From: Janthinobacterium sp. 344
GTDB lineage: Bacteria; Pseudomonadota; Gammaproteobacteria; Burkholderiales; Burkholderiaceae_D
Reading direction: 5' to 3'
Length of the DNA stretch: 64,000 bases
Assembly (NCBI RefSeq): GCF_900112025.1
Contig: NZ_FOKL01000004.1
Coordinates: forward strand, 259,344-323,343
Shown: piece after piece, positions 1-8,630 of the stretch
Numbering within the stretch: position 1 is the stretch's first letter
How the letters are laid out: each line of letters begins with the position of its first letter
Program-made: the position numbers and the translations under genes
Notes under the pieces: model-generated
The model's input: the letters and a program-made list of their open reading frames with translations, nothing else
The model's database searches: none
What the model was told of the DNA's origin: nothing

Positions 1-1
1 G

Positions 2-1108
2 GCCGTGCGCGGCGGCTGGCGCGTGCTGGCCGTCGACGATGGCGCCGCGCCGGACGCGGGCGCCGTGGTCCGCCCCGGCAAGCAGGGCCTGCCCCTGCTG
101 CAATTCAGCCAGGAGCTGCTGGCCCTGCTCGAAGCGGGCCTGAACCTGGGCGAGGCGATGGCCACCCTGCACAACAAGGAAACGCGCACGGGCGCCAAGG
201 CGACCCTGGCCGCCATCGTGCTCACCCTGCAGCAGGGGCAAAGCTTTTCCGACACCCTGGCCGGTTTCCCCGACATCTTCCCCGACATTTACATCGCCAC
301 CGTGCACGCGGCCGAACGCTCGGGCAACCTGCCCGAGGCGCTGGCGCGCTTCGTCGGCTACCAGCTGCAGTTCGACGCCATCCGCAAAAAGCTCATTTCC
401 GCCGCCATCTACCCGTGCATGCTGCTCGTTGTCGGCGGCCTGGTCACGCTCTTCCTGCTCGGCTACGTGGTGCCGAAGTTCAGCGTCGTGTACGAAAGCT
501 CGGGCCGCGAGATTCCGTGGATGTCGCAGATGCTGCTGGGCTTTGGCCAGACCCTGGCCGCCCATCCGCTGCTGTGCGCCAGCGCCCTGGCCGCCGCCGT
601 CGGCGCCGTCGTCTTCGGCGTCGCCAATGCCGGCGCGCGCCAGGCCCTGGTGCTGCGCCTCTTGCGCCTGCCCGTGCTGGCGGACAAGGCGGCGGAATTT
701 CGCCTGGCGCGCTTCTACCGCGCCCTGAGCCTGCTGCTGCATGCGGGCATCCCGCTGCACAAGGCGCTGGCCATGGTCGCGCCCATGCTGCTGCCGGCGC
801 AGCAGGAGCAGCTGGCGCAGGCGCGCCGCGCGGTGCAGGAAGGCATGCCGTTTTCCACCGCGCTGGAAGCGGCCGACATGGCCACGCCGGTGGCGCAATC
901 GCTGCTGAAGGTGGGAGAAAACACGGGCCGCCTGGGCGACATGCTGGAACGCTCGGCCAAGTTCCACGACGAGGAATTCGCCCGCTGGGTGGACTGGGCC
1001 TCGCGCCTGCTCGAACCGCTCCTGATGACCATCATCGGCGTCGTCATCGGCGGCGTGGTGGTGCTGATGTACATGCCGATCTTTGAACTGGCGGGGAGCT
1101 TATCTTGA
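2..1108 (+). CDS. Type II secretion / type IV pilus inner-membrane platform protein (GspF/MshG/PilC family), 5' partial
   Basis: Platform protein of a T2SS/T4P-like assembly machine, thought to couple the cytoplasmic ATPase to pilin extraction from the inner membrane. The open frame reaches the window edge and the family is normally about 400 residues, so the true start lies upstream; about 368 codons are visible. Two GspF-type repeats can be seen, at visible residues 33-155 and 236-358, with hydrophobic segments near 131-158, 186-210 and 338-360. The second repeat carries the family-like stretch LLKVGENTGRLGDMLER. The ATPase gene follows 24 nt downstream, and eight more genes of the same machine overlap in series. 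Family assignment is secure; whether the machine is a pilus or a secretion system is not decided by this gene. Confidence 0.9.
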   Translation, partial: AVRGGWRVLAVDDGAAPDAGAVVRPGKQGLPLLQFSQELLALLEAGLNLGEAMATLHNKETRTGAKATLAAIVLTLQQGQSFSDTLAGFPDIFPDIYIATVHAAERSGNLPEALARFVGYQLQFDAIRKKLISAAIYPCMLLVVGGLVTLFLLGYVVPKFSVVYESSGREIPWMSQMLLGFGQTLAAHPLLCASALAAAVGAVVFGVANAGARQALVLRLLRLPVLADKAAEFRLARFYRALSLLLHAGIPLHKALAMVAPMLLPAQQEQLAQARRAVQEGMPFSTALEAADMATPVAQSLLKVGENTGRLGDMLERSAKFHDEEFARWVDWASRLLEPLLMTIIGVVIGGVVVLMYMPIFELAGSLS

Positions 1109-1132
1109 CGGTCTTACCATGAGGAGCTTGCC

Positions 1133-2830
1133 ATGAACGCGCGCGAAGACGAACGGGCCGTGCTCGATGCGGCCATGCTGCGCCAGGCCCACGCCGGCGC
1201 GCTGGCGCAGGGCCGCCCGCAAATGGCCGTGCTGCAGGAAACGGCGGCCCTGCCGCCCGACGTCTTCGTGCGCCAGCTGGCCGCCCTGTTCCGCTATCCG
1301 GCGTGGACGATGGCCGCGCTGCAGGCCGCGCTGCCCGCCTTTGCCCAGCTGCCCTACACCGATTGCGCCCAGCGCGACTGCGTGCTGCTGCAACCTGGCG
1401 TTCCCGGCGCGCCGCCCGTGCTGGTGATCGGCAATCCGTTTGCCGAGGACTTGCTGCAGTGGGCCGACTTCGCCCTGCGCACGCCGTTCACGGTGGCGCT
1501 GGCGCACCCGGACGACCTGGCCGCCTATCTGCTGCAGCAGGAAAGCGTGCAGCAGGCGATGCAGGAAATGCAGCATGGCGATGACTTGCCGGGGCTCGAC
1601 CAGAGCATCGAGGACATCTCGCTCATCCGCATCAGCGAAGACAGCAGCCCCGTGGTGAAACTGGTGAACTCCACCATCTACGACGCGCTGAAATTTCAGG
1701 CCAGCGACATCCACCTCGAATGCGACGTGGCCAGCCTGGTCATCAAGTACCGCGTCGACGGCGTGCTGGTGCAGGCGGGCCAGGTGCAGGGACTGGCGAT
1801 GGCCGAACAGATCATCTCGCGCATCAAGGTGATGGCCGACCTCGACATCGCCGAGCGGCGCATCCCGCAGGACGGCCGCTTCAAGGTGCGCGTGAAGGGG
1901 GCGGAGATCGATTTCCGCGTCTCCATCATGCCGAACATCTTTGGCGAGGACGCCGTGCTGCGCCTGCTGGACCGGCGCGCGCTGACGGAAGCGGCGCAGG
2001 CGCTGCGCCTGGAAAGCCTGGGCCTGAACGAGGACGCCATCGAACAGATCCGCCGCCTGGCCGCCAAGCCGCACGGCATGCTGCTGGTAACGGGCCCCAC
2101 GGGCTCGGGCAAGACCACCACCCTGTACGCGGCCATCACGGAAATCAACACGGGACGCGACAAGATCGTCACCATCGAGGACCCCGTCGAATACCGCTTG
2201 CCGCGCGTGCTGCAGATCCCCGTCAATGAAAAGAAGGGACTGACGTTCGCGCGCGGCCTGCGCTCCATCCTGCGCCACGATCCCGACAAGATCATGATCG
2301 GCGAAATCCGCGACGACGAGACGGCGCAGATCGCCGTGCAGGCGGCGCTCACGGGCCACCTGGTGTTTACCACCGTGCACGCGAATAACGTCTTCGATGT
2401 GGTCGGCCGCTTTTTGCACATGGGCGTGGACGCGTACAGCTTTACGGCGGCACTGAACGGCATCGTGGCGCAGCGCCTGCTGCGCCTCAATTGCGCCCAT
2501 TGCGCCGTCGACGCCAGCGCCGAGGTGCTGGCCGATGCGCAGCAATTGCGCGACAGCGGCCTGGCCCTGCACCAGGTGCAGGACTGGCAATTCATGGCCG
2601 GCAAGGGCTGCGGCCACTGCCGCGGCACCGGCTACAAGGGCCGCAAGGCCGTCGCCGAGGTGCTGATGCTCAGCGACGCGATGCGCGAACTGATCTGCAC
2701 GCGCGCGCCCCTGAGCCAGATGAAGGAAGAAGCGGCGCGCAACGGCTTTCGCCTGGCGCGCGAAGCGGGCCTGGACCTGGTGCGGCGCGGCGAAACCACC
2801 TTAGCGGAGCTCAATCGTGTCACTTATTGA
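1133..2830 (+). CDS. GspE/PulE/MshE-family secretion ATPase
   Basis: Hexameric cytoplasmic ATPase that powers pilin or pseudopilin assembly. The 565-residue protein has a divergent N-terminal region, then the ATPase core with Walker A GPTGSGKTTT at about residue 321, a Walker B/His-box region containing IMIGEIRDDETA, and a C-terminal zinc-binding module with CAHC at about 454 and CGHC at about 493, typical of GspE/PilB extension ATPases rather than PilT. The ATG at 1133 is preceded by GAGGAGCTTGCC, a good ribosome binding site. Its 3' end overlaps the next gene by 14 nt, so the two are probably translationally coupled. Confidence 0.93.
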   Translation: MNAREDERAVLDAAMLRQAHAGALAQGRPQMAVLQETAALPPDVFVRQLAALFRYPAWTMAALQAALPAFAQLPYTDCAQRDCVLLQPGVPGAPPVLVIGNPFAEDLLQWADFALRTPFTVALAHPDDLAAYLLQQESVQQAMQEMQHGDDLPGLDQSIEDISLIRISEDSSPVVKLVNSTIYDALKFQASDIHLECDVASLVIKYRVDGVLVQAGQVQGLAMAEQIISRIKVMADLDIAERRIPQDGRFKVRVKGAEIDFRVSIMPNIFGEDAVLRLLDRRALTEAAQALRLESLGLNEDAIEQIRRLAAKPHGMLLVTGPTGSGKTTTLYAAITEINTGRDKIVTIEDPVEYRLPRVLQIPVNEKKGLTFARGLRSILRHDPDKIMIGEIRDDETAQIAVQAALTGHLVFTTVHANNVFDVVGRFLHMGVDAYSFTAALNGIVAQRLLRLNCAHCAVDASAEVLADAQQLRDSGLALHQVQDWQFMAGKGCGHCRGTGYKGRKAVAEVLMLSDAMRELICTRAPLSQMKEEAARNGFRLAREAGLDLVRRGETTLAELNRVTY

Positions 2831-3620
2831 ACGTGTTGCCGGCACCACCGTGTGCCTGCACCTGGCGCCGCAGGCGCTCCACGGCGTGCAGCGCCGCGCC
2901 GGCCGTCCCATCGCGGACAGCGCCTTCCACCTGCCCATTGCGAATCCCGACGCCAGCTGGGACGTGGCGCTGGCCAGCCTGCGCGGCTGGCTGGAGCAAG
3001 ACAGCGGCAAAAAGCTCCCGCTGGCCGTCAGCCTGGCCAGCCGCTGGTGCGCCCTGCTGATGGTGCCATGGAGCGGCGCCCTGCTGGAGAAAGGCAGCGC
3101 GCAGCGCTTCCTGCACAGCCAGTTCGGCGCCGTGTATGGCGAGGGCGCGCGCGCCTGGCGCCTGGCCGCCGACGACGCGCCCTATGGCCAGCCGCGCCTG
3201 GCCTGCGGCATCGACGCGGCCCTGCTGCAGGGCGTGCAGGAGGCGGCCGCCGCACAGGGCCGGCGCTGCCTGTCCATCGAACCGATCGCCGGGCCGGCGT
3301 GGCGCAGCATCGCCGTGGGCAAGCCTGCCGGCAGCAAGCCTGCCGCCTTCGCCCTGGTGGAAGCGGGCCGGCTGCTGCTGGCCACCAGCAGCGGCGGGCG
3401 CATCACGGCCCTGCACAGCCAGTCCTGCGACACGGCCTGGGGCGAGGAACTGGAACGGGCCTGGCGGCGCTGGAACCTGCGCGCGCCGCAGCTCGACGCC
3501 ATCGAACGCGTGGCGCTGATCGACTTGAGCGGCGCGCCGCAGGCGAACGTGCCCGAACGCTTCGCGCCCATCGCCGTGGCCGGCCCCGCCCACCTGATGC
3601 GGGAGGCCGCATGGGCCTGA
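2817..3620 (+). CDS. PilM/MshI-like assembly protein (tentative)
   Basis: A 267-residue protein with no predicted signal peptide or clear membrane helix. It lies exactly where PilM or MshI (actin-like cytoplasmic protein) sits in T4P and MSHA operons, directly before PilN-, PilO- and PilP-like genes. I cannot point to a diagnostic motif, so the call rests on position and size. It starts with GTG at 2817 inside the ATPase gene (14 nt overlap) and its stop overlaps the next start by 10 nt. It could equally be the cytoplasmic half of a GspL-like protein, with the next gene as the membrane half. Confidence 0.6.
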   Translation: MSLIERVAGTTVCLHLAPQALHGVQRRAGRPIADSAFHLPIANPDASWDVALASLRGWLEQDSGKKLPLAVSLASRWCALLMVPWSGALLEKGSAQRFLHSQFGAVYGEGARAWRLAADDAPYGQPRLACGIDAALLQGVQEAAAAQGRRCLSIEPIAGPAWRSIAVGKPAGSKPAAFALVEAGRLLLATSSGGRITALHSQSCDTAWGEELERAWRRWNLRAPQLDAIERVALIDLSGAPQANVPERFAPIAVAGPAHLMREAAWA

Positions 3621-4153
3621 GCCGCCTGGAATTCCTGCCGCCCGGCGCCGCGCAGACGTTCAAGGGCTGGCGCCTGGCGCTGTGCCTGACGGGCACCTTG
3701 CTGCTGCTGCCGGCGGCCGTGTACTGGCTGGTGCAGGCGCAGGAAACGCGGCGCCTGGAAACGCAGCTGGCGCAGCTGCAGCCCGCGCGTCCCGTGCGCG
3801 CCCCCCTCTCGGCAAGCCAGCAGCGCGAACGCGACCTCGAACTGAAACAGGTGGCTATCGCCGTACGCCAGCTCAACCTGCCCGTCACGCGCCTGATCAA
3901 GACGGTGCAGGCGCCGCGCGACGTGCGCGTGGCCCTGCTGGGGCTGGACCTGAATGCGCAGCAGGGACAGGATGGCGCCAGCGCCCTGAAAATCGCCGCC
4001 GAAGCGGAAACGCCGCAGGACATGCTCAACTACCTGGCCTTCCTGAACCAGCAACCCATGTTCAGTTCCGTGTATCTGCTCAAGCACGAGATGAATATGA
4101 ACACTCCCGAACACCCTTACCGTTTTCAGCTGGAGGCGCAATGGCGGCAATAA
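3611..4153 (+). CDS. PilN-like bitopic inner-membrane protein
   Basis: A 180-residue protein with a short cytoplasmic N-terminus, one membrane helix at about residues 22-42 and a periplasmic part beginning with a predicted coiled-coil (about 45-90). This is the PilN layout. ATG at 3611 lies within the preceding gene (overlap 3611-3620); longer versions of the frame would run across the whole preceding gene and are rejected. It overlaps the following gene by 13 nt. In the PilMNOP model it would join the cytoplasmic PilM-like protein to a PilO-like partner. Confidence 0.7.
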   Translation: MGLSRLEFLPPGAAQTFKGWRLALCLTGTLLLLPAAVYWLVQAQETRRLETQLAQLQPARPVRAPLSASQQRERDLELKQVAIAVRQLNLPVTRLIKTVQAPRDVRVALLGLDLNAQQGQDGASALKIAAEAETPQDMLNYLAFLNQQPMFSSVYLLKHEMNMNTPEHPYRFQLEAQWRQ

Positions 4154-4761
4154 AACCCGTGCTGAAAGTCGCTACGCGCGCGATGCGTCCGCGCCTGCAA
4201 CTGCGCCTGCCGCCGCGCCTGCAGTGGGAAGCGCGGCGCCTGTGGCGTACCCTGGGCTGGCCCAGCGCCATCGGCGCGGCCTGCCTGGCGCTGGCCGCCA
4301 TCGCCGTGCAGCAGGGCGACGCGCTGGCGGGACGCCAGCAGCCATTGCGCGCGCAACTGGCCGTGATGGCGAAACAGGCGGCGCTGCCGCCGGCACCCGT
4401 CACCCTCGATGCGGATGCCGACAGCCTGGCCGCCTTCCACGCCTACCTGCCCGCGCACGACAGCATTCCCGAGCAGCTGAAAACCTTGCTGGAAGTGGCG
4501 CAACAGAGCGGCGTCACGCTGGCCAAGGCCGACTACAAGCCGCAGGAAGACGGCAACACGGCCTTTTTGCGCTACCAGATCACCCTGCCGGTAAAAGCCG
4601 AATACGCGCAGCTGCAAGCCTTTATTGTCGACGCCCTGCAGGCGCTGCCCACCCTGACCCTCGACTCCGTGCTGTTCAAGCGCGAGCAGATCGAGGCGGG
4701 CGAGATCGATGCGCGCATCCAGTTCATCCTGCTGGTGAAAAAGCCGGAGGTGCGTCCATGA
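4141..4761 (+). CDS. PilO-like inner-membrane alignment protein
   Basis: A 206-residue protein with a basic N-terminal tail, one membrane helix at about residues 40-60, and a periplasmic region with an alpha-beta pattern resembling the ferredoxin-like fold of PilO/GspM. Likely partner of the preceding PilN-like protein in the inner-membrane alignment subcomplex. ATG at 4141 overlaps the upstream gene by 13 nt, and the stop overlaps the next start as ATGA. Assignment is by topology and gene order, not by a unique motif. Confidence 0.68.
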   Translation: MAAIKPVLKVATRAMRPRLQLRLPPRLQWEARRLWRTLGWPSAIGAACLALAAIAVQQGDALAGRQQPLRAQLAVMAKQAALPPAPVTLDADADSLAAFHAYLPAHDSIPEQLKTLLEVAQQSGVTLAKADYKPQEDGNTAFLRYQITLPVKAEYAQLQAFIVDALQALPTLTLDSVLFKREQIEAGEIDARIQFILLVKKPEVRP

Positions 4762-5297
4762 AAAAAGCCGTACTGGGGACGGCTGCCGTGGCCACCCTGC
4801 TGGCCGCGCTCTTCGCGCCCGAGGATGAAGGCAGCATCGTGGGACCGGCCACGGCCACGCCGCGCCAGGTGGAACGGGTGGCGGTCGCGCCCCTCGTCGC
4901 CGCCGCTGCCGCTGCGCCAGCCAATCGCGCGCTGGCCATCGAACCGCGCCGGGGGCTCGATGACGAGGAGGCGGCCATCCTGTTCGCCAAGCAAAGCTGG
5001 CAGCCGGAGACGCCGAAAAAAATCATGCTCGACCAGCAGGCGGCCCAGGCCACGCGCACGGTCGCCACCGTCGACGCGAACGCGCCGCCACCGCTGCCCT
5101 TTCAATTCCTCGGCCGTTTCGTCGACGAAGGCAAGGCCGCCTATTTCCTGCAGGCGGGCGAACGCAACGTGGTGGCGCGGCCCGGCGACATGCTCGAAGA
5201 GCGCTACCGCTTCGACGGCGTGGTGCAGGGTTCCCTGCAATTTACCTATCTGCCGCTCAACCTGAAACAGACACTCGCCGTAGGGGACCTCAATTGA
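4758..5297 (+). CDS. PilP/GspC-like periplasmic linker protein
   Basis: A 179-residue protein with an N-terminal hydrophobic segment (about residues 4-19), an Ala/Pro-rich linker and a small C-terminal beta domain from about residue 115, beginning FQFLGRFVDEGKAAYFL. That domain resembles the HR/PilP beta-domain that docks on secretin N0/N1 domains. ATG at 4758 overlaps the PilO-like stop (ATGA). The secretin gene starts at its stop codon, which fits a linker between inner-membrane complex and secretin. Confidence 0.65.
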   Translation: MKKAVLGTAAVATLLAALFAPEDEGSIVGPATATPRQVERVAVAPLVAAAAAAPANRALAIEPRRGLDDEEAAILFAKQSWQPETPKKIMLDQQAAQATRTVATVDANAPPPLPFQFLGRFVDEGKAAYFLQAGERNVVARPGDMLEERYRFDGVVQGSLQFTYLPLNLKQTLAVGDLN

Positions 5298-7195
5298 AAC
5301 GACGCGCACCACGTACGATCTTCACCCTGCTGCCCATGCTGTCCCTGCTGGCTGGCTGCGCCGGCAACCAGGCCTACAACGATGGCCAGGCCATGCTGGG
5401 CGCGGGCCGCACGGAACAGGGCCTGGCCCTGCTGGAACAGGCGGCGCAGGCCGAACCGACGAATGCGAAGTACCGCATCGCCGTCACCAACGGCAGGATG
5501 CGCGCCCTGAACAAGCTGAATGGTGCTGCCGAGGCGCTGCGCCAGCAAGGCAATTTGCCTGAAGCGCAGGCGCTGTACCGGCAAGCGCTGGCGCTGGACC
5601 CCAGCGACGACGTGGCGCAGCGGGGCCTGGCCGGCGTGGCGCAGGACGAGCGCCACCGCAAGCTGGTGCAGGAGGCGCAGGCCAGCTACCAGCGCGGCGG
5701 CGAAGCGAATGTCGCGCAGGCGCAGGAAGCCTTGCGCCAGGTGCTGCAGGAGCGTCCCGCGCAGCGCGAGGCGCTGGCCCTGAAAGGCCGCATCGGCGAC
5801 GAGCAGGCGAAGACCCGGCCGGCCGGCGGCAAGCTGGCGGCCGCCTACAGGAAACCCGTCACCCTCGAATTTCGCGATGCGCCGCTGCGCTCCGTATTCG
5901 ACTTCATCAGCAAGGTCTCGGGCCTGAACTTCGTCTTCGACAAGGAGGTCGACCCGGCCCTGCGCGCCACCATCTCCGTGCGCGACACCAGCATCGAGGA
6001 AGCCATCGCCATGCTGCTGGGCGCGAACCAGCTGGAACAGAGCGTCACCAGCGACAAGTCGATCACGATTTACCCGAACACGCCGCAAAAGGTGAAGGAT
6101 TACCAGCAGCTGGTGGTACGCACCTTCTTCCTCGCCAATGCGGACGTCAAGACGGTGGCGTTCTCCATCAAGACCCTGCTCAAGGCCAAGGACGTCGTCA
6201 CCGATGAACGGCTGGGCATCATCATGCTGCGCGATACGCCGGAAATGGTGCGCATGGCCGAGCGCATCATCAACGTGCAGGACCTGGCCGACCCGGAAGT
6301 GATGCTGGAAGTGGAAGTGCTGGAGGTCAAGCGCACGCGCCTGATGGAACTGGGCGTGCGCTGGCCCGACCAGGCCAGCCTGACCCTGGCCGGCAGCGGC
6401 ACTGGCCTGGGCGGCCTGAAGGTGGCCGACCTGCGCCGCATCAATGGCGAGAATATCAACCTGGGCATCGGCGGCGTGACCCTCAACGCCAACAAGACGG
6501 ACAGCGACAGCAATATCCTGGCCAACCCGCGCATCCGCGTGCGTAACAAGGAAAAGGCGAAGATCCTCATCGGCGACCGCGTGCCCGTGATCACCGTCAC
6601 GACGAACAACGGCGTCAGTTCCGACAGCGTCAACTACATCGACGTGGGCCTGAAACTCGACGTCGAGCCGAACGTCTACCTGGATGACGAAGTGGCCATC
6701 AAGATCAACCTGGAAGTGTCGAACGTCGTCAAGGAAGTCATCAGCAAGACGGGCACGCAGGCTTACCAGATCGGCACGCGCAGCGCCTCCACCGTACTGC
6801 GGCTGAAGGATGGCGAAACGCAGGTGCTGGCGGGCCTGATCAGCGACGAGGACCGGGGCACGGCCAACAAGGTGCCGGGCGTGGGCGAACTGCCCGTGCT
6901 GAACCGTTTATTTGGCAGCCAGAAGGACGACGCCATGCGCAGCGAGATCGTGCTGTCGATCACGCCGCGCCTGCTGCGCAGCATCCGCCGCCCGGACCTG
7001 CTGACGGCCGAATTCAATTCCGGCACCGAGGCGGCCGTGGGCGGGCGTGGCAGCGTGGGCGGCGCGCCCGAGGCCATCGCCGCGCCAGAACAGCCGCCGG
7101 CACGCGCCGGCTCGCCCATGACGGGCGGCGACGAGGCACCCGCCGGTGACAAGCCGGCCGCCAGCGATAAGGCCACGGTGAAAGGCGGCCAGTGA
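5294..7195 (+). CDS. MshL/GspD-type secretin lipoprotein with TPR-like N-terminal region
   Basis: Outer-membrane secretin forming the exit pore. The 633-residue protein has a lipoprotein signal with lipobox LLAGC (Cys22), a helical TPR-like region (about 25-170), then secretin N-domains (about 190-330) with EFRDAPLRSVFDFI. The secretin core ends near residue 570 and contains VPGVGELPVLNRLF, the conserved secretin signature. The Ala/Pro-rich C-terminal tail may be disordered. The start is an unusual TTG at 5294 that overlaps the previous stop (TTGA). TPR and secretin in one polypeptide resembles MSHA MshL/MshN functions or Tad/Flp-type arrangements. Confidence 0.9.
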   Translation: MKRRAPRTIFTLLPMLSLLAGCAGNQAYNDGQAMLGAGRTEQGLALLEQAAQAEPTNAKYRIAVTNGRMRALNKLNGAAEALRQQGNLPEAQALYRQALALDPSDDVAQRGLAGVAQDERHRKLVQEAQASYQRGGEANVAQAQEALRQVLQERPAQREALALKGRIGDEQAKTRPAGGKLAAAYRKPVTLEFRDAPLRSVFDFISKVSGLNFVFDKEVDPALRATISVRDTSIEEAIAMLLGANQLEQSVTSDKSITIYPNTPQKVKDYQQLVVRTFFLANADVKTVAFSIKTLLKAKDVVTDERLGIIMLRDTPEMVRMAERIINVQDLADPEVMLEVEVLEVKRTRLMELGVRWPDQASLTLAGSGTGLGGLKVADLRRINGENINLGIGGVTLNANKTDSDSNILANPRIRVRNKEKAKILIGDRVPVITVTTNNGVSSDSVNYIDVGLKLDVEPNVYLDDEVAIKINLEVSNVVKEVISKTGTQAYQIGTRSASTVLRLKDGETQVLAGLISDEDRGTANKVPGVGELPVLNRLFGSQKDDAMRSEIVLSITPRLLRSIRRPDLLTAEFNSGTEAAVGGRGSVGGAPEAIAAPEQPPARAGSPMTGGDEAPAGDKPAASDKATVKGGQ

Positions 7196-7662
7196 AACAA
7201 CAAGGCTTTACCTTCATCGAACTGATGATCACCCTGGCGATCATGGCGACCCTGGCCACGGTGGCCGTGCCGATGGCGCAGGTGGCCTTGCAACGCTCCA
7301 AGGAACAGGCCTTGCGCAGCGCCCTGATCGAGATCCGCGAGGCGATCGACGCCTACAAGCGCGCCTCGGACAATGGCCGCATCAAGCTGTCGCTGGGCGC
7401 CTCCGGCTATCCGAAGAAGCTCGATGAACTGGTCGAGGGCGTGCCCGACCAGCGCAGCCCGTCGAAGCAGAATATTTATTTTCTACGCCGCCTGCCGCGC
7501 GACCCGTTCCAGCCCAGGGAAGCCGGCAGCGCGGCCGACAGCTGGAGCAAGCGCGCGTATGCCTCGCCGCCCGACAATCCCAGCGAAGGCGAAGACGTGT
7601 TCGACGTCGCCTCGCGCTCGACCAGGGCGGGCCTGAACGGCGTGCCGCTGAATCAATGGTGA
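7192..7662 (+). CDS. Type II secretion/T4P prepilin-like protein (GspG-like), first copy
   Basis: A 156-residue prepilin with a very short leader and the type III cleavage signature QQG/FTFIELMITLAI: cleavage after Gly5, N-methylated Phe +1 and Glu at +5. It has the long hydrophobic helix and a GspG-like C-terminal region containing LPRDPFQP. GTG at 7192 overlaps the secretin stop (GTGA). It needs a prepilin peptidase, and none is encoded in this window. Likely a pseudopilin or minor pilin of the cluster. Confidence 0.88.
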   Translation: MKQQGFTFIELMITLAIMATLATVAVPMAQVALQRSKEQALRSALIEIREAIDAYKRASDNGRIKLSLGASGYPKKLDELVEGVPDQRSPSKQNIYFLRRLPRDPFQPREAGSAADSWSKRAYASPPDNPSEGEDVFDVASRSTRAGLNGVPLNQW

Positions 7663-8051
7663 ACGCCATGCCGACAACAAGACTGCGCCGTGGCTTTACC
7701 CTGGTCGAACTGCTGGTGGTGCTGGCCATCATCTCGCTGCTGCTGACGATCGCCATTCCCCGCTATTTCGGTTCGGTGGAAAAGTCCAAGGAAGTGGCCC
7801 TGAAGGAAAACCTGCAGGTGCTCAGGAGCGGCCTGGATAAATACTATGCCGACAAGGGAGAATATCCGGCCGCGCTGGCCGACCTGGTCACGCACCACTA
7901 CTTCCGCAGCGTGCCGCTCGATCCCGTCACGGAGTCCAGCGCCACCTGGCAATTGGTCCCTTCGCCGAACGGCGAGATCAGCGGCGTGGCCGACGTGCGC
8001 AGCGGCGCCAAGGGCAAGACGCGCGAGGGCATCCCGTTTGAGCAACTCTGA
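7656..8051 (+). CDS. Type II secretion/T4P prepilin-like protein (GspG-like), second copy
   Basis: A 131-residue prepilin with leader ending RRG/FTLVELLVVLAI, so +1 Phe and +5 Glu are present, then a short GspG-type body including YYADKGEYPAALADL and a PLDPV motif typical of GspG. The start could be ATG 7656 (overlapping the previous stop) or ATG 7668, four codons later; 7656 is kept for coupling. The shorter, GspG-like body makes this the better candidate for the major pseudopilin. Confidence 0.87.
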   Translation: MVNAMPTTRLRRGFTLVELLVVLAIISLLLTIAIPRYFGSVEKSKEVALKENLQVLRSGLDKYYADKGEYPAALADLVTHHYFRSVPLDPVTESSATWQLVPSPNGEISGVADVRSGAKGKTREGIPFEQL

Positions 8052-8574
8052 TTTTCAACGCGGCGCACGGGGTTTCGCGTATATCTGGACCCTGCTGCTG
8101 GTGGCCTTCATGGGCGTGGGCCTGGTCGTGGCCAGCGAACTGTTTGCCACGGCCGCGCGGCGCGAGAAGGAGCGCGAACTGCTGTTCATCGGCCATGAAT
8201 TCCGCAATGCGCTGGGCCGCTACTACGACAGCACGCCGGGCGACGGCCGGCCCCGCTATCCCTTGACCCTGCAGGAACTGCTGCGCGACCCGCGCTTTGC
8301 CAACGCCCGGCGCCATCTGCGCCGCGTGTATGCGGACCCCGTCACGGGCAAGGCGGAATGGGGGCTGCTGCGGCAGGAAGGGCGCATCGTCGGCATCCAT
8401 TCGCTGTCGCCGCAGCTGCCCATCAAGCAGGACAACTTCCTCGACGAAGACGCCGGCCTGCGCCGCAAGCAGCGCTACGCGGACTGGCACTTCACGTATC
8501 CGCACGACCTGGTGCTGGCCCCGCCCGATGCCGCCGGCGGCGCGCCCGGCCTCAAGCCGAAAGGCGCGAACTGA
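8038..8574 (+). CDS. Pilin-like protein lacking the +5 glutamate
   Basis: A 178-residue protein whose N-terminus after a 12-residue basic leader reads RG/FAYIWTLLLVAFMGVG, a pilin-like cleavage site and hydrophobic helix, but position +5 is Trp rather than Glu. TTG at 8038 is chosen because it overlaps the previous gene by 14 nt like its neighbours and has GAGGGC about 7 nt upstream; no ATG gives a sensible N-terminus. The C-terminal two thirds has no motif I recognise. In T2SS the tip pseudopilin GspK lacks Glu5, so a tip role is possible. Confidence 0.72.
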   Translation: MSNSDFQRGARGFAYIWTLLLVAFMGVGLVVASELFATAARREKERELLFIGHEFRNALGRYYDSTPGDGRPRYPLTLQELLRDPRFANARRHLRRVYADPVTGKAEWGLLRQEGRIVGIHSLSPQLPIKQDNFLDEDAGLRRKQRYADWHFTYPHDLVLAPPDAAGGAPGLKPKGAN

Positions 8575-8630
8575 TATCATGCGGCATTCAGCAACACGCA
8601 TCGGCATCACGCATCGAACAAGGAGCAGGC

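Noticed and set aside
2852..3610. Upstream extension of the PilN-like gene across the preceding gene
   Set aside because: The extension is an Arg/Ala/Pro-rich shadow of the PilM/MshI-like gene; the membrane-protein start at 3611 fits the overlap pattern.
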